Shown: positions 36,242 to 46,264, numbered from the stretch's first letter. The stretch: 64,000 nucleotides of DNA from Iocasia fonsfrigidae (GCF_017751145.1 NZ_CP046640.1:2708137-2772136), one strand, 5' to 3'. Numbers and translations are program-made. The notes: a model not told the origin generated them from the sequence alone.

Positions 36242-37996
36242 CTAATCTTTAGCTAAAGTGGCTTTACTAATCTCCCAACTTTTTGCCTTCATTCGTCTAT
36301 CCCAGAAGTCCTTATATTTTCCCTCTTCTTCTACAAGCTGATTATGATTACCCTTCTGTACAAGATTTCCATTTTCTAATACTAAAATCTGGTTTGCACT
36401 ACGAATAGTCGATAACCTGTGAGCAATCACCACCAGGGTCTTATCTTTAACCAGTTCATTGATAGCCAGTTGAATATATTTTTCATTCTCCGGGTCAACA
36501 CTTGCTGTTGCTTCATCCAGTAATATAATAGGGGCATCTTTCAAAATAGCCCTTGCAATTGAGATCCTCTGTTTTTCACCACCAGACAATGATGAGCCAC
36601 CTTCATCAACCATAGTGTCATACCCATCTGGCAACTCCATAATAAACTCATGGCATCTGGCTTTTTTAGCAACTGCTATTACTTCTTCACGACTAGCCTC
36701 CGGGTTTCCAAATTTAATATTATTAAAAATCGTATCATTAAAGAGATATACATTCTGAAAAACCATACTGATGTTAGATAAAAGACTATCACAAGTCATT
36801 TCTTTGACATTAACCCCACCAACTCTGACTTCACCCTTCTGTACATCCCAGAAGCGGGCAATCAAATTGGCAATGGTAGTTTTACCAGAACCAGATGACC
36901 CCACCAGGGCTGTCATACTTTTTTCAGGTATTGCAAAACTAATATTCTGTAATACCTTCTTATCGTCATAAGCAAAAGAAACATCCTTAAATTCAATATC
37001 AAAGCTATCAAGCTTAATATCCCTGCCATTTTCATCTATAATCTCTATATTTTTCAGGGCATCATATCGATCAAGCCCGGCCTCCATAATCCTGATTTCG
37101 GCACTCAGTAAACTCAAAGCATTAAAGGGTAAGTATATACGGAAGATAAATACAAAGATCATCAACATTATGGACATATTTAGACTCCCGTAAACAGTAA
37201 AACTACTAGCCAGCAAAATAGTTAAGCCAATTCCCAGGGCAAAAATACTCTCAAAACGAAATATATAAGGCATAAAACCCTTTTCCATCTCTATAGAAAT
37301 ATCTCTGAACTCTTCAAAAGCCTTTTTAGTCGCCTTTGCTTTGTCTCCACTCATATTGAAGGCCTTTATTACTGACATCCCCTGCACATATTCCAAAACA
37401 GCAGAAACTAATTCTGATTGTTTATCCTGTCTAATAACAGAATGTTTTTTCCCCACTGCTAAAATCTTCTTGAGCAAAAAGACTCCAATTAAAAAAGCTA
37501 AAATTGATATTACTGCTATTCTGTAATCAATAATCAGCAAAAAAATACAAGCCACCATAGCATTGACATAAGCGATAACAACTTTGTCAATGGCATTCAT
37601 AGCATACATCTCAATAAAATTTATATCAGAGGTAATCACGGCCGAAATATAACCCTTATTCCCTTCACTAAAATAACCCATGGGAAATCTCTTAAATCTA
37701 TCACCAATTTTTATTCTTTCCCGGGCGAAAATCTCAAAACCAGTACCACTCTGCAAAACATAGATAACCCTTTTTAATACACATTGTAAAAGCAAAGCAG
37801 TTATAATAATACCACCACTTATCCAGACATCATTTACATCCAAAGCATCATTCATTATCCCAATTAATATATATAAGATTATAAAGATAGGGACATTATT
37901 AAAAATAGCTTCAAAAAAACTTACAAACATGGCCAGTTTTATTTTGCCTGCAAACTCACCAGCCAGCTTTAATACCCTTTTAATAATACTAAGCAT
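36242..37996 (-). CDS. ABC exporter pair 2, second half
   Basis: A 584-aa half transporter: membrane domain, Walker A GSSGSGKTT near residue 369, signature LSGGEKQR and Walker B ILLDEATASVDPENE. It overlaps the partner's stop by 8 bases, as in pairs 1 and 3. Its C-terminus (NLVQKGNHNQLVEEEGKYKD) closely matches a remnant at 46863-47008, showing that a second copy of this gene once stood next to the AraC gene. Substrate unknown; by comparison with AraC-regulated YbtPQ/PchR systems, a siderophore is plausible. Confidence 0.88.
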   Translation of the reverse strand: MLSIIKRVLKLAGEFAGKIKLAMFVSFFEAIFNNVPIFIILYILIGIMNDALDVNDVWISGGIIITALLLQCVLKRVIYVLQSGTGFEIFARERIKIGDRFKRFPMGYFSEGNKGYISAVITSDINFIEMYAMNAIDKVVIAYVNAMVACIFLLIIDYRIAVISILAFLIGVFLLKKILAVGKKHSVIRQDKQSELVSAVLEYVQGMSVIKAFNMSGDKAKATKKAFEEFRDISIEMEKGFMPYIFRFESIFALGIGLTILLASSFTVYGSLNMSIMLMIFVFIFRIYLPFNALSLLSAEIRIMEAGLDRYDALKNIEIIDENGRDIKLDSFDIEFKDVSFAYDDKKVLQNISFAIPEKSMTALVGSSGSGKTTIANLIARFWDVQKGEVRVGGVNVKEMTCDSLLSNISMVFQNVYLFNDTIFNNIKFGNPEASREEVIAVAKKARCHEFIMELPDGYDTMVDEGGSSLSGGEKQRISIARAILKDAPIILLDEATASVDPENEKYIQLAINELVKDKTLVVIAHRLSTIRSANQILVLENGNLVQKGNHNQLVEEEGKYKDFWDRRMKAKSWEISKATLAKD

Positions 37997-39746
37997 TTAA
38001 ACTGCCCCCTTTTACATTGATATTCCAATCCATAGCATCTGTATGGGCCTGCCACATTTTTTGATAAATTTCTGATTTGTCTAGTAGTTCTTGATGGGTT
38101 CCCTGGGCTGCTATCTGACCATTACCCATTACTATAATATTATTAGCAGCTGTAATAGTTGATAAACGGTGGGCAATCACTATCAAGGTTTTACCTTTAA
38201 TTAAATCATTTAAAGCCTCCTGGATTTTATCTTCATTTTCCGGGTCAGTAAAGGCAGTGGCTTCATCAAGAATAATAATTGGAGCGTCTTTTAATAAAGC
38301 CCTGGCAATTGAGATCCGCTGTTTTTGCCCCCCGGAAATCTTATTACCAGCATCACCAGCCAGGGTATCATATCCCTTATCTAATTCCATAATAAAATCA
38401 TGACATTGGGCAATCCTGGCCACCTTAATAACTTCTTCGTCTACAGCCTCAGGTCTTCCCATCCGAATGTTTTCCATAATGGAAGTATCAAAAAGGAAAA
38501 TATCCTGTGATACATAACTAATTGAATCCATTAATTTGGCAAAGGGTATATTCTTAATATCTATATTACCAATCTTAATTTTACCAGTATTAACATCCCA
38601 AAATCTAACCAGCAATTTGGCAATAGTTGATTTACCAGACCCAGATTCACCAACCAGGGCAGTAACTGTGTTCTCTTTAGCAGTAAAACTAATATCACTT
38701 AAAACTTCTTCTTCATCATAAGCAAAACTTACTTGCTTAAATGAAATATTGCTGTTTCTCGGAATTTGTTCAACTTCACTCTTCACCAGTTCCTGACTAT
38801 CTAAAATTTGATTGATTGCTTGACTCTTTTTGGTAAGCATTGTAATTGATTCTATAAACCTGGCTAATTTGCTAAGTGGTTCGCCTAAACTCATGGATAA
38901 AAGCATAGATAAAATATAAACACTCAAAGAAAGGCTTCCCTGAAGGTAAAACAGGGCACCAAATGGTATCACAAATAACATGGTACAGGGTAAGATAGTA
39001 AAAAATCCCGCCATATATGTCCATGATTCTCGATACCAATCAAGGGTAAACTTCTCATAATCCCTTACTGATTCTGTATATTTTTTAAAAGATGTAGTTG
39101 TCTGGTTAAAAATCTTAATTACTTCCATTCCGCCTATATATTCTACAATATTAGCATTCATTTCAGCACCAGCTTTAAACCAGGATTCTAATTTTTCCTT
39201 ATTACTATTCATCATTAGATGGAATATAAACATTGAAACCGGAATATTTCCTAAAGACAAAAAAGCCATCCGCCAATCAAGGAAAAATAAATAAACTACT
39301 ATTGACAGTGGGACTATAATATAGGACACACCCTCTGGAATCATATGGGCTAAGATTAATTCCATTTCCTCAATCATATCAACAAAAATATTCTTTAATT
39401 TACCGGAGCCCCTCTTTTTTATTTCACCCATGGGCAGTCTAAGTAATTTATCAGCCAGCTTCTTGCGCATACCCATCAGTGTATCGAAAGCAACCTCATG
39501 GGAATTAGCCATCGCCTTCAAAAAAAAGAATGATTTAGCCAGTAAAGACAAGAAAATTAACCCTGATATTAACAAGAGATAATTGAAATTAAGCGGCAAA
39601 TCTCCCATATACCTCATTATAATCCTATACACCAGATAAAAAGGAATTATACCAATAAAAACACTTAAGACTGCCAGTAATACCGCCGTATATAACTTAT
39701 AATGATATTCTTTAGCAAAAGCAAAAACCTTTTTTATTTCTTTCAT
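37989..39746 (-). CDS. ABC exporter pair 2, first half
   Basis: A 585-aa half transporter. Six membrane helices, Walker A GESGSGKST near residue 372, signature ISGGQKQR (Ile for the usual Leu) and Walker B IILDEATAFTDPENE. It forms a heterodimer with the next gene by the 8-base overlap. The upstream interval 39747-40174 has no intact gene: it contains an ABC tail fragment, the repeated motif and an AraC fragment, so the original regulator has been lost from this copy. Confidence 0.88.
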   Translation of the reverse strand: MKEIKKVFAFAKEYHYKLYTAVLLAVLSVFIGIIPFYLVYRIIMRYMGDLPLNFNYLLLISGLIFLSLLAKSFFFLKAMANSHEVAFDTLMGMRKKLADKLLRLPMGEIKKRGSGKLKNIFVDMIEEMELILAHMIPEGVSYIIVPLSIVVYLFFLDWRMAFLSLGNIPVSMFIFHLMMNSNKEKLESWFKAGAEMNANIVEYIGGMEVIKIFNQTTTSFKKYTESVRDYEKFTLDWYRESWTYMAGFFTILPCTMLFVIPFGALFYLQGSLSLSVYILSMLLSMSLGEPLSKLARFIESITMLTKKSQAINQILDSQELVKSEVEQIPRNSNISFKQVSFAYDEEEVLSDISFTAKENTVTALVGESGSGKSTIAKLLVRFWDVNTGKIKIGNIDIKNIPFAKLMDSISYVSQDIFLFDTSIMENIRMGRPEAVDEEVIKVARIAQCHDFIMELDKGYDTLAGDAGNKISGGQKQRISIARALLKDAPIIILDEATAFTDPENEDKIQEALNDLIKGKTLIVIAHRLSTITAANNIIVMGNGQIAAQGTHQELLDKSEIYQKMWQAHTDAMDWNINVKGGSLNA

Positions 39747-39794
39747 TTTTTCACCTTCTTTTTAAGGATTTTGAACTAAACACTCCAACCCAGG

Positions 39795-39887
39795 CTACAA
39801 GCCCTTTTTCCTGATTAATTCCTCATGTCTGCCTTCCTCTACCAGTCTACCTCTGTCCATCACAATAATCTTATTAGCACTCCGCAT
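39795..39887 (-). pseudogene. 30-codon tail of an ABC exporter
   Basis: Encodes MRSANKIIVMDRGRLVEEGR then HEELIRKKGL and a stop: the end of an ABC exporter ATPase domain. The rest of the gene is absent. It is one of four such tails in the window. Confidence 0.75.
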
Positions 39888-39933
39888 TAAAACTTTCCTT
39901 TCTATTTAAGTATTTTAAACCACCTTGATAGTT

Positions 39934-39972
39934 CCTTTCGACCCCTAAAAGTATTTTTTTCACTCAATTTCA
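39934..39972 (-). promoter_or_regulatory. Repeated motif, copy 2 (candidate AraC operator)
   Basis: CCTTTCGACCCCTAAAAG then TATTTTTTTCACTCAATTTC. It lies upstream of ABC pair 2 and just downstream of the AraC fragment. The order AraC, motif, ABC matches that at 47225-46863. Confidence 0.6.
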
Positions 39973-40000
39973 TTAGACTCTCTTATTTTCCCTGAAAACA

Positions 40001-40155
40001 AAATTATTTCTATCACTTTACTCTGCAGATATAACACTTCAATAATCAACCCACAATCCCAGCTGCTTTTCGCAATTAAAAAGGAACAATAATTGCTGGC
40101 ATATTAAGTTTTTTACTAATTTGAATCAACTTATTATCAAAAATTGTTCTTTTCA
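40001..40155 (-). pseudogene. Internal fragment of an AraC-family regulator gene
   Basis: About 155 bases that match the interval 47630-47770 inside the intact AraC gene at high identity, including CTTTACTCTGCAGATATAAC and CCCAGCTGCTTTTCGCAATT. Only the middle of the gene remains, with small indels. Confidence 0.85.
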
Positions 40156-40174
40156 ACTATCTAGATAATAAGTG

Positions 40175-41908
40175 TTAATTATTTTGATACTGCGTCTTTA
40201 ACATTGAGGAAAAGATTCCTTGTTTTTCTTTTAATTCCAAGGATGTGCCTGTTTCTACGATAGTACCTTCTTTAATAACAACAATCTTATCAGCTCCTAA
40301 AACGGTTCTCATCCGGTGAGCAATAACTAAAACGGTTTTGTTTTTGATAAGCACGCTAAGTGCGCTTTGGATTTTGCTCTCATTTTCCGCATCAAGGGAT
40401 GCTGTAGCCTCGTCAAGCAGGATAATCGGAGCGTCTTTTAGTATTGCTCTGGCTATTGAGATCCGCTGCCTTTCGCCTCCTGATAATTTTTCTCCATTTT
40501 CTCCAATCAAGGTATCGTATCCCTGCGGAAGCTTATTAATAAACTCACCGCATTGGGCCAGCTGTGCCGCTTTCCTTACTTCTTCATCGGTTGCGTCTTT
40601 CTTGCCAAGACGAATATTTTCCATCACACTGGAATTAAACAGGGTAACGTCCTGAAAAACGATTGAAAAATTATTCAGCAGGGTTTCAGGATCAACCAGG
40701 GAAATATCTTCTTCGCCCAAGGTGATGACGCCTTTGTCTATATCCCAGAAGCGCGCAGACAGCTTTGCTACCGTACTCTTCCCGCCGCCGGAAGGTCCTA
40801 CCAGCGCGGTCACGTCGCCCTGCTTTGCCATAAAGCTTACATCCTTTAATATCTGCACACCATCCTGATATGAAAAGTCGACGTTTTTGAATTCGATATC
40901 GTAGTTTTTAGGATAAAACTCCGATTTCCCCTCTTGTCTTGGCATTTCATCCATCTCTTTCATGCGGTTTATTCGCACGTTGAGAAACAAAAGCAGTGCA
41001 AGGTTGTTCATTGCATCCATGATCGGGTTATAAATACGTGCGGTAACTACAAGAAAAACAAGATAAGTAAAAATATTTACAGAACCTGTTGCTAAAAGAT
41101 AAGCACCATACAATATAACACTTGGAAGTCCAAGCTTTAAAAACACATAAGATAGGTTGATAAATGCGCCTAACAAAAGTTCTCCTTTAATCATAAACTT
41201 TTCGTAATCGTCTAACTTGGAGTTTAAAGTATTCGAAAAGACCTCTTCTTTGTTATAGGATTTTATTTCATGAGCTAAGTCAAGTCCCTCTTGGATATTG
41301 TCTGAGATCTCCCTTTTTATATTATAAAGGTTCGTATGCATTCTGTTTTGAAACTTTCTCGACAGAAAAAAAACTAAGACTGCAACCGGAACTACCCAAA
41401 AAACAGCAAGAGACAACTTCCAGTTGTAAAAAAACAACATTACTCCTATAATCAGAACATTCAATACTGCTGCATAAATTTGAGGAACAGCATGAGAAAA
41501 TAGCATCTCGATCTGTGTAGCATCTTCCATTATGGTAGAGCTTAAATCGGCAACATCCTTTTTGCCAAAAAAGGCCAACGGTAGTTTTCTTAGTGTTTCA
41601 GCTAGACTGATCCGTCTCCTGGCGCTTTCTTCGTAAATTTTGGTGTAGGTCGAATTATATTGAAAATACGCAATAACCAACATTACGAGGAAAAACGCTA
41701 CAGACATAATAACATAGTAGAAAATGCTGCTTCCCTGGTTGCGTGAAGAGTTTAGAAGTAAACTCATATATTCATCTAAAAATTTAAAGCCGAGGATAAC
41801 CGGAATCATAAAGCTAATGTCCATCACTATGGTCCAAATTATCGAGTAAATAAGGTCTTTCGCTCCTTTTTCAGACATCGCATATTTTTTTTGAAAATAT
41901 TTAATCAT
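40175..41908 (-). CDS. ABC exporter pair 3, second half (island gene)
   Basis: A 577-aa half transporter. Membrane domain to about residue 320; Walker A GPSGGGKST, signature LSGGERQR and Walker B ILLDEATASLDAENE. It overlaps the partner by 8 bases. The codon use is visibly richer in G and C than in the neighbouring genes (for example GCG, CGC and GGC codons), which suggests recent transfer from another Firmicute. It resembles TetR-regulated heterodimeric exporters common in gut clostridia. Drug efflux is the simplest guess; siderophore traffic is possible given iron-type boxes upstream. Confidence 0.88.
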   Translation of the reverse strand: MIKYFQKKYAMSEKGAKDLIYSIIWTIVMDISFMIPVILGFKFLDEYMSLLLNSSRNQGSSIFYYVIMSVAFFLVMLVIAYFQYNSTYTKIYEESARRRISLAETLRKLPLAFFGKKDVADLSSTIMEDATQIEMLFSHAVPQIYAAVLNVLIIGVMLFFYNWKLSLAVFWVVPVAVLVFFLSRKFQNRMHTNLYNIKREISDNIQEGLDLAHEIKSYNKEEVFSNTLNSKLDDYEKFMIKGELLLGAFINLSYVFLKLGLPSVILYGAYLLATGSVNIFTYLVFLVVTARIYNPIMDAMNNLALLLFLNVRINRMKEMDEMPRQEGKSEFYPKNYDIEFKNVDFSYQDGVQILKDVSFMAKQGDVTALVGPSGGGKSTVAKLSARFWDIDKGVITLGEEDISLVDPETLLNNFSIVFQDVTLFNSSVMENIRLGKKDATDEEVRKAAQLAQCGEFINKLPQGYDTLIGENGEKLSGGERQRISIARAILKDAPIILLDEATASLDAENESKIQSALSVLIKNKTVLVIAHRMRTVLGADKIVVIKEGTIVETGTSLELKEKQGIFSSMLKTQYQNN

Positions 41909-43709
41909 TTTTTTCCTCCTTGCTTACAGTGTCTTTAGCAACTATTTTCCAGGCAACAGATTTTTGGTATTCATCCCACATGATTTTGTAGATGCCGCCT
42001 TTATTCAGCAGTTCCTCGTGCGTTCCTTCCTCCGCAATCCTTCCGCTATCAATAACCAGGATTCTGTCGACATTCTGTACGCTGGTAAGACGATGTGCAA
42101 TCATGAGAGTCGTTTTTCCTTGGCTAAGCTCTTTAAGGGCTTTTTGGATTAAATGCTCATTTTCCGGGTCAGCAAAGGCAGTGGCTTCATCTAAAAGAAC
42201 GATTGGTGCATTCTTTACAAATGCTCTGGCAAGTGCAATTCTCTGCTGTTCTCCCCCTGAAAGATAGGTCCCTTTAGAACCTATCACCGTATCGAGGCCC
42301 TCAGACAGGTTTTCAATAATTTCTCTTGACTGCGAAAAATCAATTGCCTTATTGATAACTTCTTCTCCAGAGTGTTCTTTTCCAAAGACTATATTCTCTC
42401 TTAATGAACCCTTAAATAGCTTTGTACTTTGAAAAACAAAGGAAATGTTATCCATCAGTTCTTTTTTAGGAATGTCCTTCACATTTATTCCTCCGACTAA
42501 GACTTCGCCTTCATCTGCATCCCAAAAACGAGCGGCCAGTCGGGCAATCGTTGTTTTCCCTCCTCCGGAAGGCCCAACAAGAGCGATGGTTTCACCTTCG
42601 TTTAATTTAAAGCTGATTTTATCGATGGTGGGTTTGTCGCTGCCTTCATATGAAAACACTACATCCTTAAACTCAACGCTATGCTTATTAATATTTTTTG
42701 TATTTTCGATATAGCTCATACTTGGATAATCTAAAAGCTTATCCAGTCTGTCAATTGCTTGCTCGGCAATCAAAGTATTTTGCTGAAAATACATCGATTT
42801 CATCAAAAGCATAGTAAAAATAGGAGATATAAGAATGTAAAAGATAAAGTCGGCAAGCACAAGAGGGAGATTTTCACCTCTTCCTATTAAAAAGATAGCC
42901 ATTGGAATTAAAAAAAAGGCCGCTGATTGCATAATTATGGTGTAAAATGACATCGGCTTTTGCCAAAGGAGAGTATAGGCGTGAACCATCTCTTTATATT
43001 TGATTATACTGTCATAAAATCGTTTAAAAGCAAAGATAGTTTGACCGAATGTTTTTACAACCGGAATACCGCGGATATATTCTACGGATTCAGAGCTCAT
43101 TTCCTCCAAAGAATCATAATACATTTTTTGGAATTTTCTACCTTCGGAATTTCTCATGAACCTCATTGTTATAAAGCCCAAAATAATCGGAACAAGAGAA
43201 GCAAGGCCCATTCTCAAGTCTACGATTAAAATCAAAGCGATAAGAATAATGGGGGAGATGATGCTACCCGCCATATCCGGGAGCTGGTGTGCTAAAAATG
43301 TATGAGTTGTTCCCGCACCGTCGTTGACAATTTTTCGTATCTTTCCGCTGGAATGCTGATCAAAAAAACCCAGCGGCATCGCTAGTATTTTTTTCATACC
43401 AACTTTTTGCATTCCGACCTCTACGCGAAAGGCCGCCAGATGTGAACTCATCAGTGCACAAAAATATACTGCTATTCCCCCTATTGCACTTGCCAAGGCT
43501 AGCCACGCGTAAAAACTGACATTTGAAACATCAATGGATTGTGGAACCGATAATATATCACGTGTTATGTACCATACGAGTACAAAAGGCAAGATGTTAA
43601 GGACTGCTGAAAGTCCTGACAATACTAATGACAAAGGCAAAAGTACTTTCTTCTTGCCCATATAAGGCGTGAACCTTTTTAAAACAAATTCTTTTTTCTT
43701 TTTTGGCAT
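41901..43709 (-). CDS. ABC exporter pair 3, first half (island gene)
   Basis: A 602-aa half transporter. Membrane domain about residues 15-330, Walker A GPSGGGKTT near residue 378, signature LSGGEQQR and Walker B VLLDEATAFADPENE. It is the first gene of the pair, 241 bases downstream of a TetR gene. The interval between them holds a Fur-like 19-mer and a DtxR-like palindrome, so metal control is possible. The higher G+C content matches the rest of the island (about 40.2-46.8 kb). Confidence 0.88.
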   Translation of the reverse strand: MPKKKKEFVLKRFTPYMGKKKVLLPLSLVLSGLSAVLNILPFVLVWYITRDILSVPQSIDVSNVSFYAWLALASAIGGIAVYFCALMSSHLAAFRVEVGMQKVGMKKILAMPLGFFDQHSSGKIRKIVNDGAGTTHTFLAHQLPDMAGSIISPIILIALILIVDLRMGLASLVPIILGFITMRFMRNSEGRKFQKMYYDSLEEMSSESVEYIRGIPVVKTFGQTIFAFKRFYDSIIKYKEMVHAYTLLWQKPMSFYTIIMQSAAFFLIPMAIFLIGRGENLPLVLADFIFYILISPIFTMLLMKSMYFQQNTLIAEQAIDRLDKLLDYPSMSYIENTKNINKHSVEFKDVVFSYEGSDKPTIDKISFKLNEGETIALVGPSGGGKTTIARLAARFWDADEGEVLVGGINVKDIPKKELMDNISFVFQSTKLFKGSLRENIVFGKEHSGEEVINKAIDFSQSREIIENLSEGLDTVIGSKGTYLSGGEQQRIALARAFVKNAPIVLLDEATAFADPENEHLIQKALKELSQGKTTLMIAHRLTSVQNVDRILVIDSGRIAEEGTHEELLNKGGIYKIMWDEYQKSVAWKIVAKDTVSKEEKND

Positions 43710-43768
43710 TCTGTTTGACCTCCTATGTCTAAGTGTTTAAAAAGACTTTGATTAATCTTAAGCGTATT

Positions 43769-43787
43769 GATATTGATTTTCATAATC
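43769..43787 (-). promoter_or_regulatory. Fur-like site upstream of ABC pair 3
   Basis: GATATTGATTTTCATAATC matches the classical 19-bp Fur consensus at 15 of 19 positions. It is 60 bases before the first ABC gene. Confidence 0.45.
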
Positions 43788-43855
43788 ATTTAAAAAATAA
43801 TACTTCATTTTTATCTCTTCCGTCTACACTAAAAGAGATTATCATCCTCCTTTTG

Positions 43856-43869
43856 TTAGGTTGAGCTAA
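43856..43869 (-). promoter_or_regulatory. DtxR-like site upstream of ABC pair 3
   Basis: TTAGGTTGAGCTAA, one mismatch from the TTAGG-N4-CCTAA pattern, and palindromic as GTTAG-N6-CTAAC. It is 147 bases before the ABC start. A GAGGTTC/GAACCTC hairpin follows at 43888-43907. Confidence 0.5.
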
Positions 43870-43950
43870 CTTTTTTATAATTTTTTTGAGGTTCTTTTGG
43901 AACCTCATTATACGGTCTTCAAAATGTGAAGTACCCTTTGGGGAGTACGT

Positions 43951-44571
43951 TTATGGATTTAAAAACCTCTTCCATCCTGCTGTAAAAAACTGTTTTAGAC
44001 TGTCTATGTAGCTGTCTGCCGCTTCCTTTGTCATGTCATGCTTTACCACCTCAAATACTGCTGAAAAAAATGCACTTGCAATAATATGCAGAAGCTCAGG
44101 CGTAGCCCTTCCTGAAGTCAGTACATCATTTCCTGTAGATTCAATAAATTTTAAGGTGTATTCTACCTCAATCTCTACAAGATCATGAATAAAATCTGAA
44201 AAAGCAGTTCCGTCTGCACAGGTAATAAGCAATTTAAACTCATCAAAATGATCATAAATATATGTAATAAACTTCTTTAACTCTTCAGTTGTATAATCAT
44301 ATACATTCGCCTTTTTAATATTCTCCGGCAGCTCGTCAAAGTTCTTCTGGGTCGACAAGAACAGTTCTCTCAGTCCATCTGCGGCCGGCGACACTAATGC
44401 CTCAAAAAGTGCTTCCTTGTCCGGGTAATAACCGTAAAATGCACCTGTAGTCACGCCCGCCCGCTTCACAATATTACGCAGAGATGCATCTTTAAAGCCT
44501 TTTTCCAGAAATACCTTTTTACCCTCTGTCATAATTTTCTGCAATGTGTTTAAATCATCAGTACTCACCAT
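43951..44571 (-). CDS. TetR-family regulator (island gene)
   Basis: A 206-aa repressor: KVFLEKGFKDASLRNIVKRA, then GVTTGAFYGYYPDKEALFEAL as the DNA-binding part, followed by a helical sensor domain. It starts with ATG 44571 and GGTGGGG upstream. A 34-bp perfect palindrome just upstream is its probable operator. It is upstream of ABC pair 3 in the same direction, so it probably regulates itself and that pair. Confidence 0.9.
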   Translation of the reverse strand: MVSTDDLNTLQKIMTEGKKVFLEKGFKDASLRNIVKRAGVTTGAFYGYYPDKEALFEALVSPAADGLRELFLSTQKNFDELPENIKKANVYDYTTEELKKFITYIYDHFDEFKLLITCADGTAFSDFIHDLVEIEVEYTLKFIESTGNDVLTSGRATPELLHIIASAFFSAVFEVVKHDMTKEAADSYIDSLKQFFTAGWKRFLNP

Positions 44572-44581
44572 ATCCCCACCT

Positions 44582-44615
44582 AAATATAACAGTGTTATAT
44601 AACACTGTTATATTT
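44582..44615 (-). promoter_or_regulatory. 34-bp perfect palindrome, TetR operator
   Basis: Centre ACAGTGTTATATAACACTGT, extended by ATAT-type arms on each side. It begins 11 bases before the tetR start codon and would cover the promoter or leader. The MATE stop lies 51 bases further. Confidence 0.85.
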
Positions 44616-44665
44616 TATACCAACTAGTTTAATTTGTCAAGTGGTACAGTATGTCTTTTTTTCTG

Positions 44666-46033
44666 TTAGAATTGTATTGAATTTCCCTTTAACACCTTAA
44701 GTTTTCTATTGAAACCTATAACAAATATTGCTGTCAAAACAACGGTCAGAGCATCTGCAACAGGCTGTGCATAAATCACACCACCAATTCCAAGCAAACC
44801 GGGCATAATCAGAATTGCCGGAATGAAAAACAACCCCTGTCTGCTTATACTGAGAATGCCGCCCTCCTTACCACGGCCAAGGGCCAGAAATAATGACATA
44901 TAAACCATTTGAAAGCCAAAGAAAATAAAGACTATGCCATTTGCCCGCAATGCCTTACCGCCGATCTCAATGAGTACGGCATCATTCTGGCTGAACAGTG
45001 ATACGATTTGTTCAGGGAGCACGATCATAACAAGTGCCGTGATGCCACAGAATATCGTCACCCATATCAGTGATAGCTTTATAGCCTCCCTCAGCCGGTC
45101 ATAGCTCTTTGCTCCGTAATTGTACCCCGCTACCGGCTGGAAGCCCTTCATATAGCCAAACACAACATAGGTACCAAGCGCCATGATGCGGGTCACGACA
45201 CCCATTGCAGCCACTGCCGAATCACCATAGACGCTTGCCATCGTATTGGTCAGTCCCATGGCAGTACTGAACAATAATTGGAACATAAAGGTGGGAATGC
45301 CTACTTTGAAGATTTCACCATAAATCGTTCCGTCAAGGGCAAAGCTATAGACAGAAAAACGCAGATATCCTTTTTCACGTAAAATATACAAGACATAAAG
45401 CAATGTAGTGACACCTTGTGCTACTACTGTTGCAATGGCCGCTCCCTGTATCCCGAAACCAAGCAGATAAATGAATATGGGATCCAAGATTACATTGAGC
45501 CCTCCCCCGATCAGCATCGCAGTCATGGTCATCTTTGCGGCACCCTCCGAGGTAACGATATTGTTCATTGTCACATTGAAGATATTCAGAATAGAACCTG
45601 AAATATAGATCAACGCATAGGCTCTTGCAAAGGGTAATATCGTTTCAGTGGCACCAAGAGCAAGCAGTATATTATCGAGGAAACACAGAGAAACAATAAT
45701 GGCGGTTACTCCAACAAACAGACTGGAAAACAAAGCTGTGGAAGCAGTCTTATTGGCTTTCTCAGTATTTTTCTCCCCCAAAAGGCGGGATATGTAGGAA
45801 GCCGCACCACTTCCAAAGGTCATGCCCAAGCCGATGACAATTTGTACAATGGGAAACACAACCGATACCGCCCCCATCTGACTGGTTCCAAGGCCCCCAA
45901 CAAAATAGGCATCCACTACATTGTACAGAGCATTAACCATCATGCCGACCATTATAGGCATTCCCAGCTTTAACAGTGCTAAAGAGATTTTCTCATCCCT
46001 CATAATTCTTATCCTTGTATCACGTGCATTCAT
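44666..46033 (-). CDS. MATE-family multidrug efflux protein (island gene)
   Basis: A cation-coupled exporter of about 455 aa with twelve membrane segments in two similar halves. Family blocks: MPIMVGMMVNALYNVVDAYF near the start and PVAGYNYGAKSYDRL near residue 310. I choose ATG 46033 because AAAGGG lies nine bases upstream; the longer frame from 46072 begins within a MarR-type operator. It is under the MarR gene at 46265 through GTATAGTTGCTATAC sites. Its G+C-rich codons match the island. Confidence 0.92.
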   Translation of the reverse strand: MNARDTRIRIMRDEKISLALLKLGMPIMVGMMVNALYNVVDAYFVGGLGTSQMGAVSVVFPIVQIVIGLGMTFGSGAASYISRLLGEKNTEKANKTASTALFSSLFVGVTAIIVSLCFLDNILLALGATETILPFARAYALIYISGSILNIFNVTMNNIVTSEGAAKMTMTAMLIGGGLNVILDPIFIYLLGFGIQGAAIATVVAQGVTTLLYVLYILREKGYLRFSVYSFALDGTIYGEIFKVGIPTFMFQLLFSTAMGLTNTMASVYGDSAVAAMGVVTRIMALGTYVVFGYMKGFQPVAGYNYGAKSYDRLREAIKLSLIWVTIFCGITALVMIVLPEQIVSLFSQNDAVLIEIGGKALRANGIVFIFFGFQMVYMSLFLALGRGKEGGILSISRQGLFFIPAILIMPGLLGIGGVIYAQPVADALTVVLTAIFVIGFNRKLKVLKGNSIQF

Positions 46034-46055
46034 AAAATCAAACCCTTTCATTTTA

Positions 46056-46070
46056 GTATAGTTGCTATAC
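46056..46070 (-). promoter_or_regulatory. MarR operator 1 (MATE promoter)
   Basis: GTATAGTTGCTATAC, a 15-bp palindrome, 23 bases before the MATE start. Confidence 0.78.
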
Positions 46071-46160
46071 ACTTTGCTTATAGTATTTACTCTGTCATTT
46101 TAGCTTATTGTCGTTATATCAAACTTCAGTAAAACAACTCACAAGTCCCTGGCGGAATGT

Positions 46161-46175
46161 GTATAGTTGCTATAC
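46161..46175 (-). promoter_or_regulatory. MarR operator 2 (MATE promoter)
   Basis: The same GTATAGTTGCTATAC palindrome, 105 bases upstream of site 1, about ten helical turns. Confidence 0.75.
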
Positions 46176-46264
46176 TCATTCTGTAAAAAATATGACTTCT
46201 TTATTGATTAAGCAGATAGATACCTTTACAATCTACTTCTATTTGTACTCAATCACCAGAATCT

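Noticed and set aside
43888-43907. GAGGTTC/GAACCTC hairpin as terminator of tetR
   Set aside because: On the minus strand the stem is followed by A, not T, so it does not have the terminator form.
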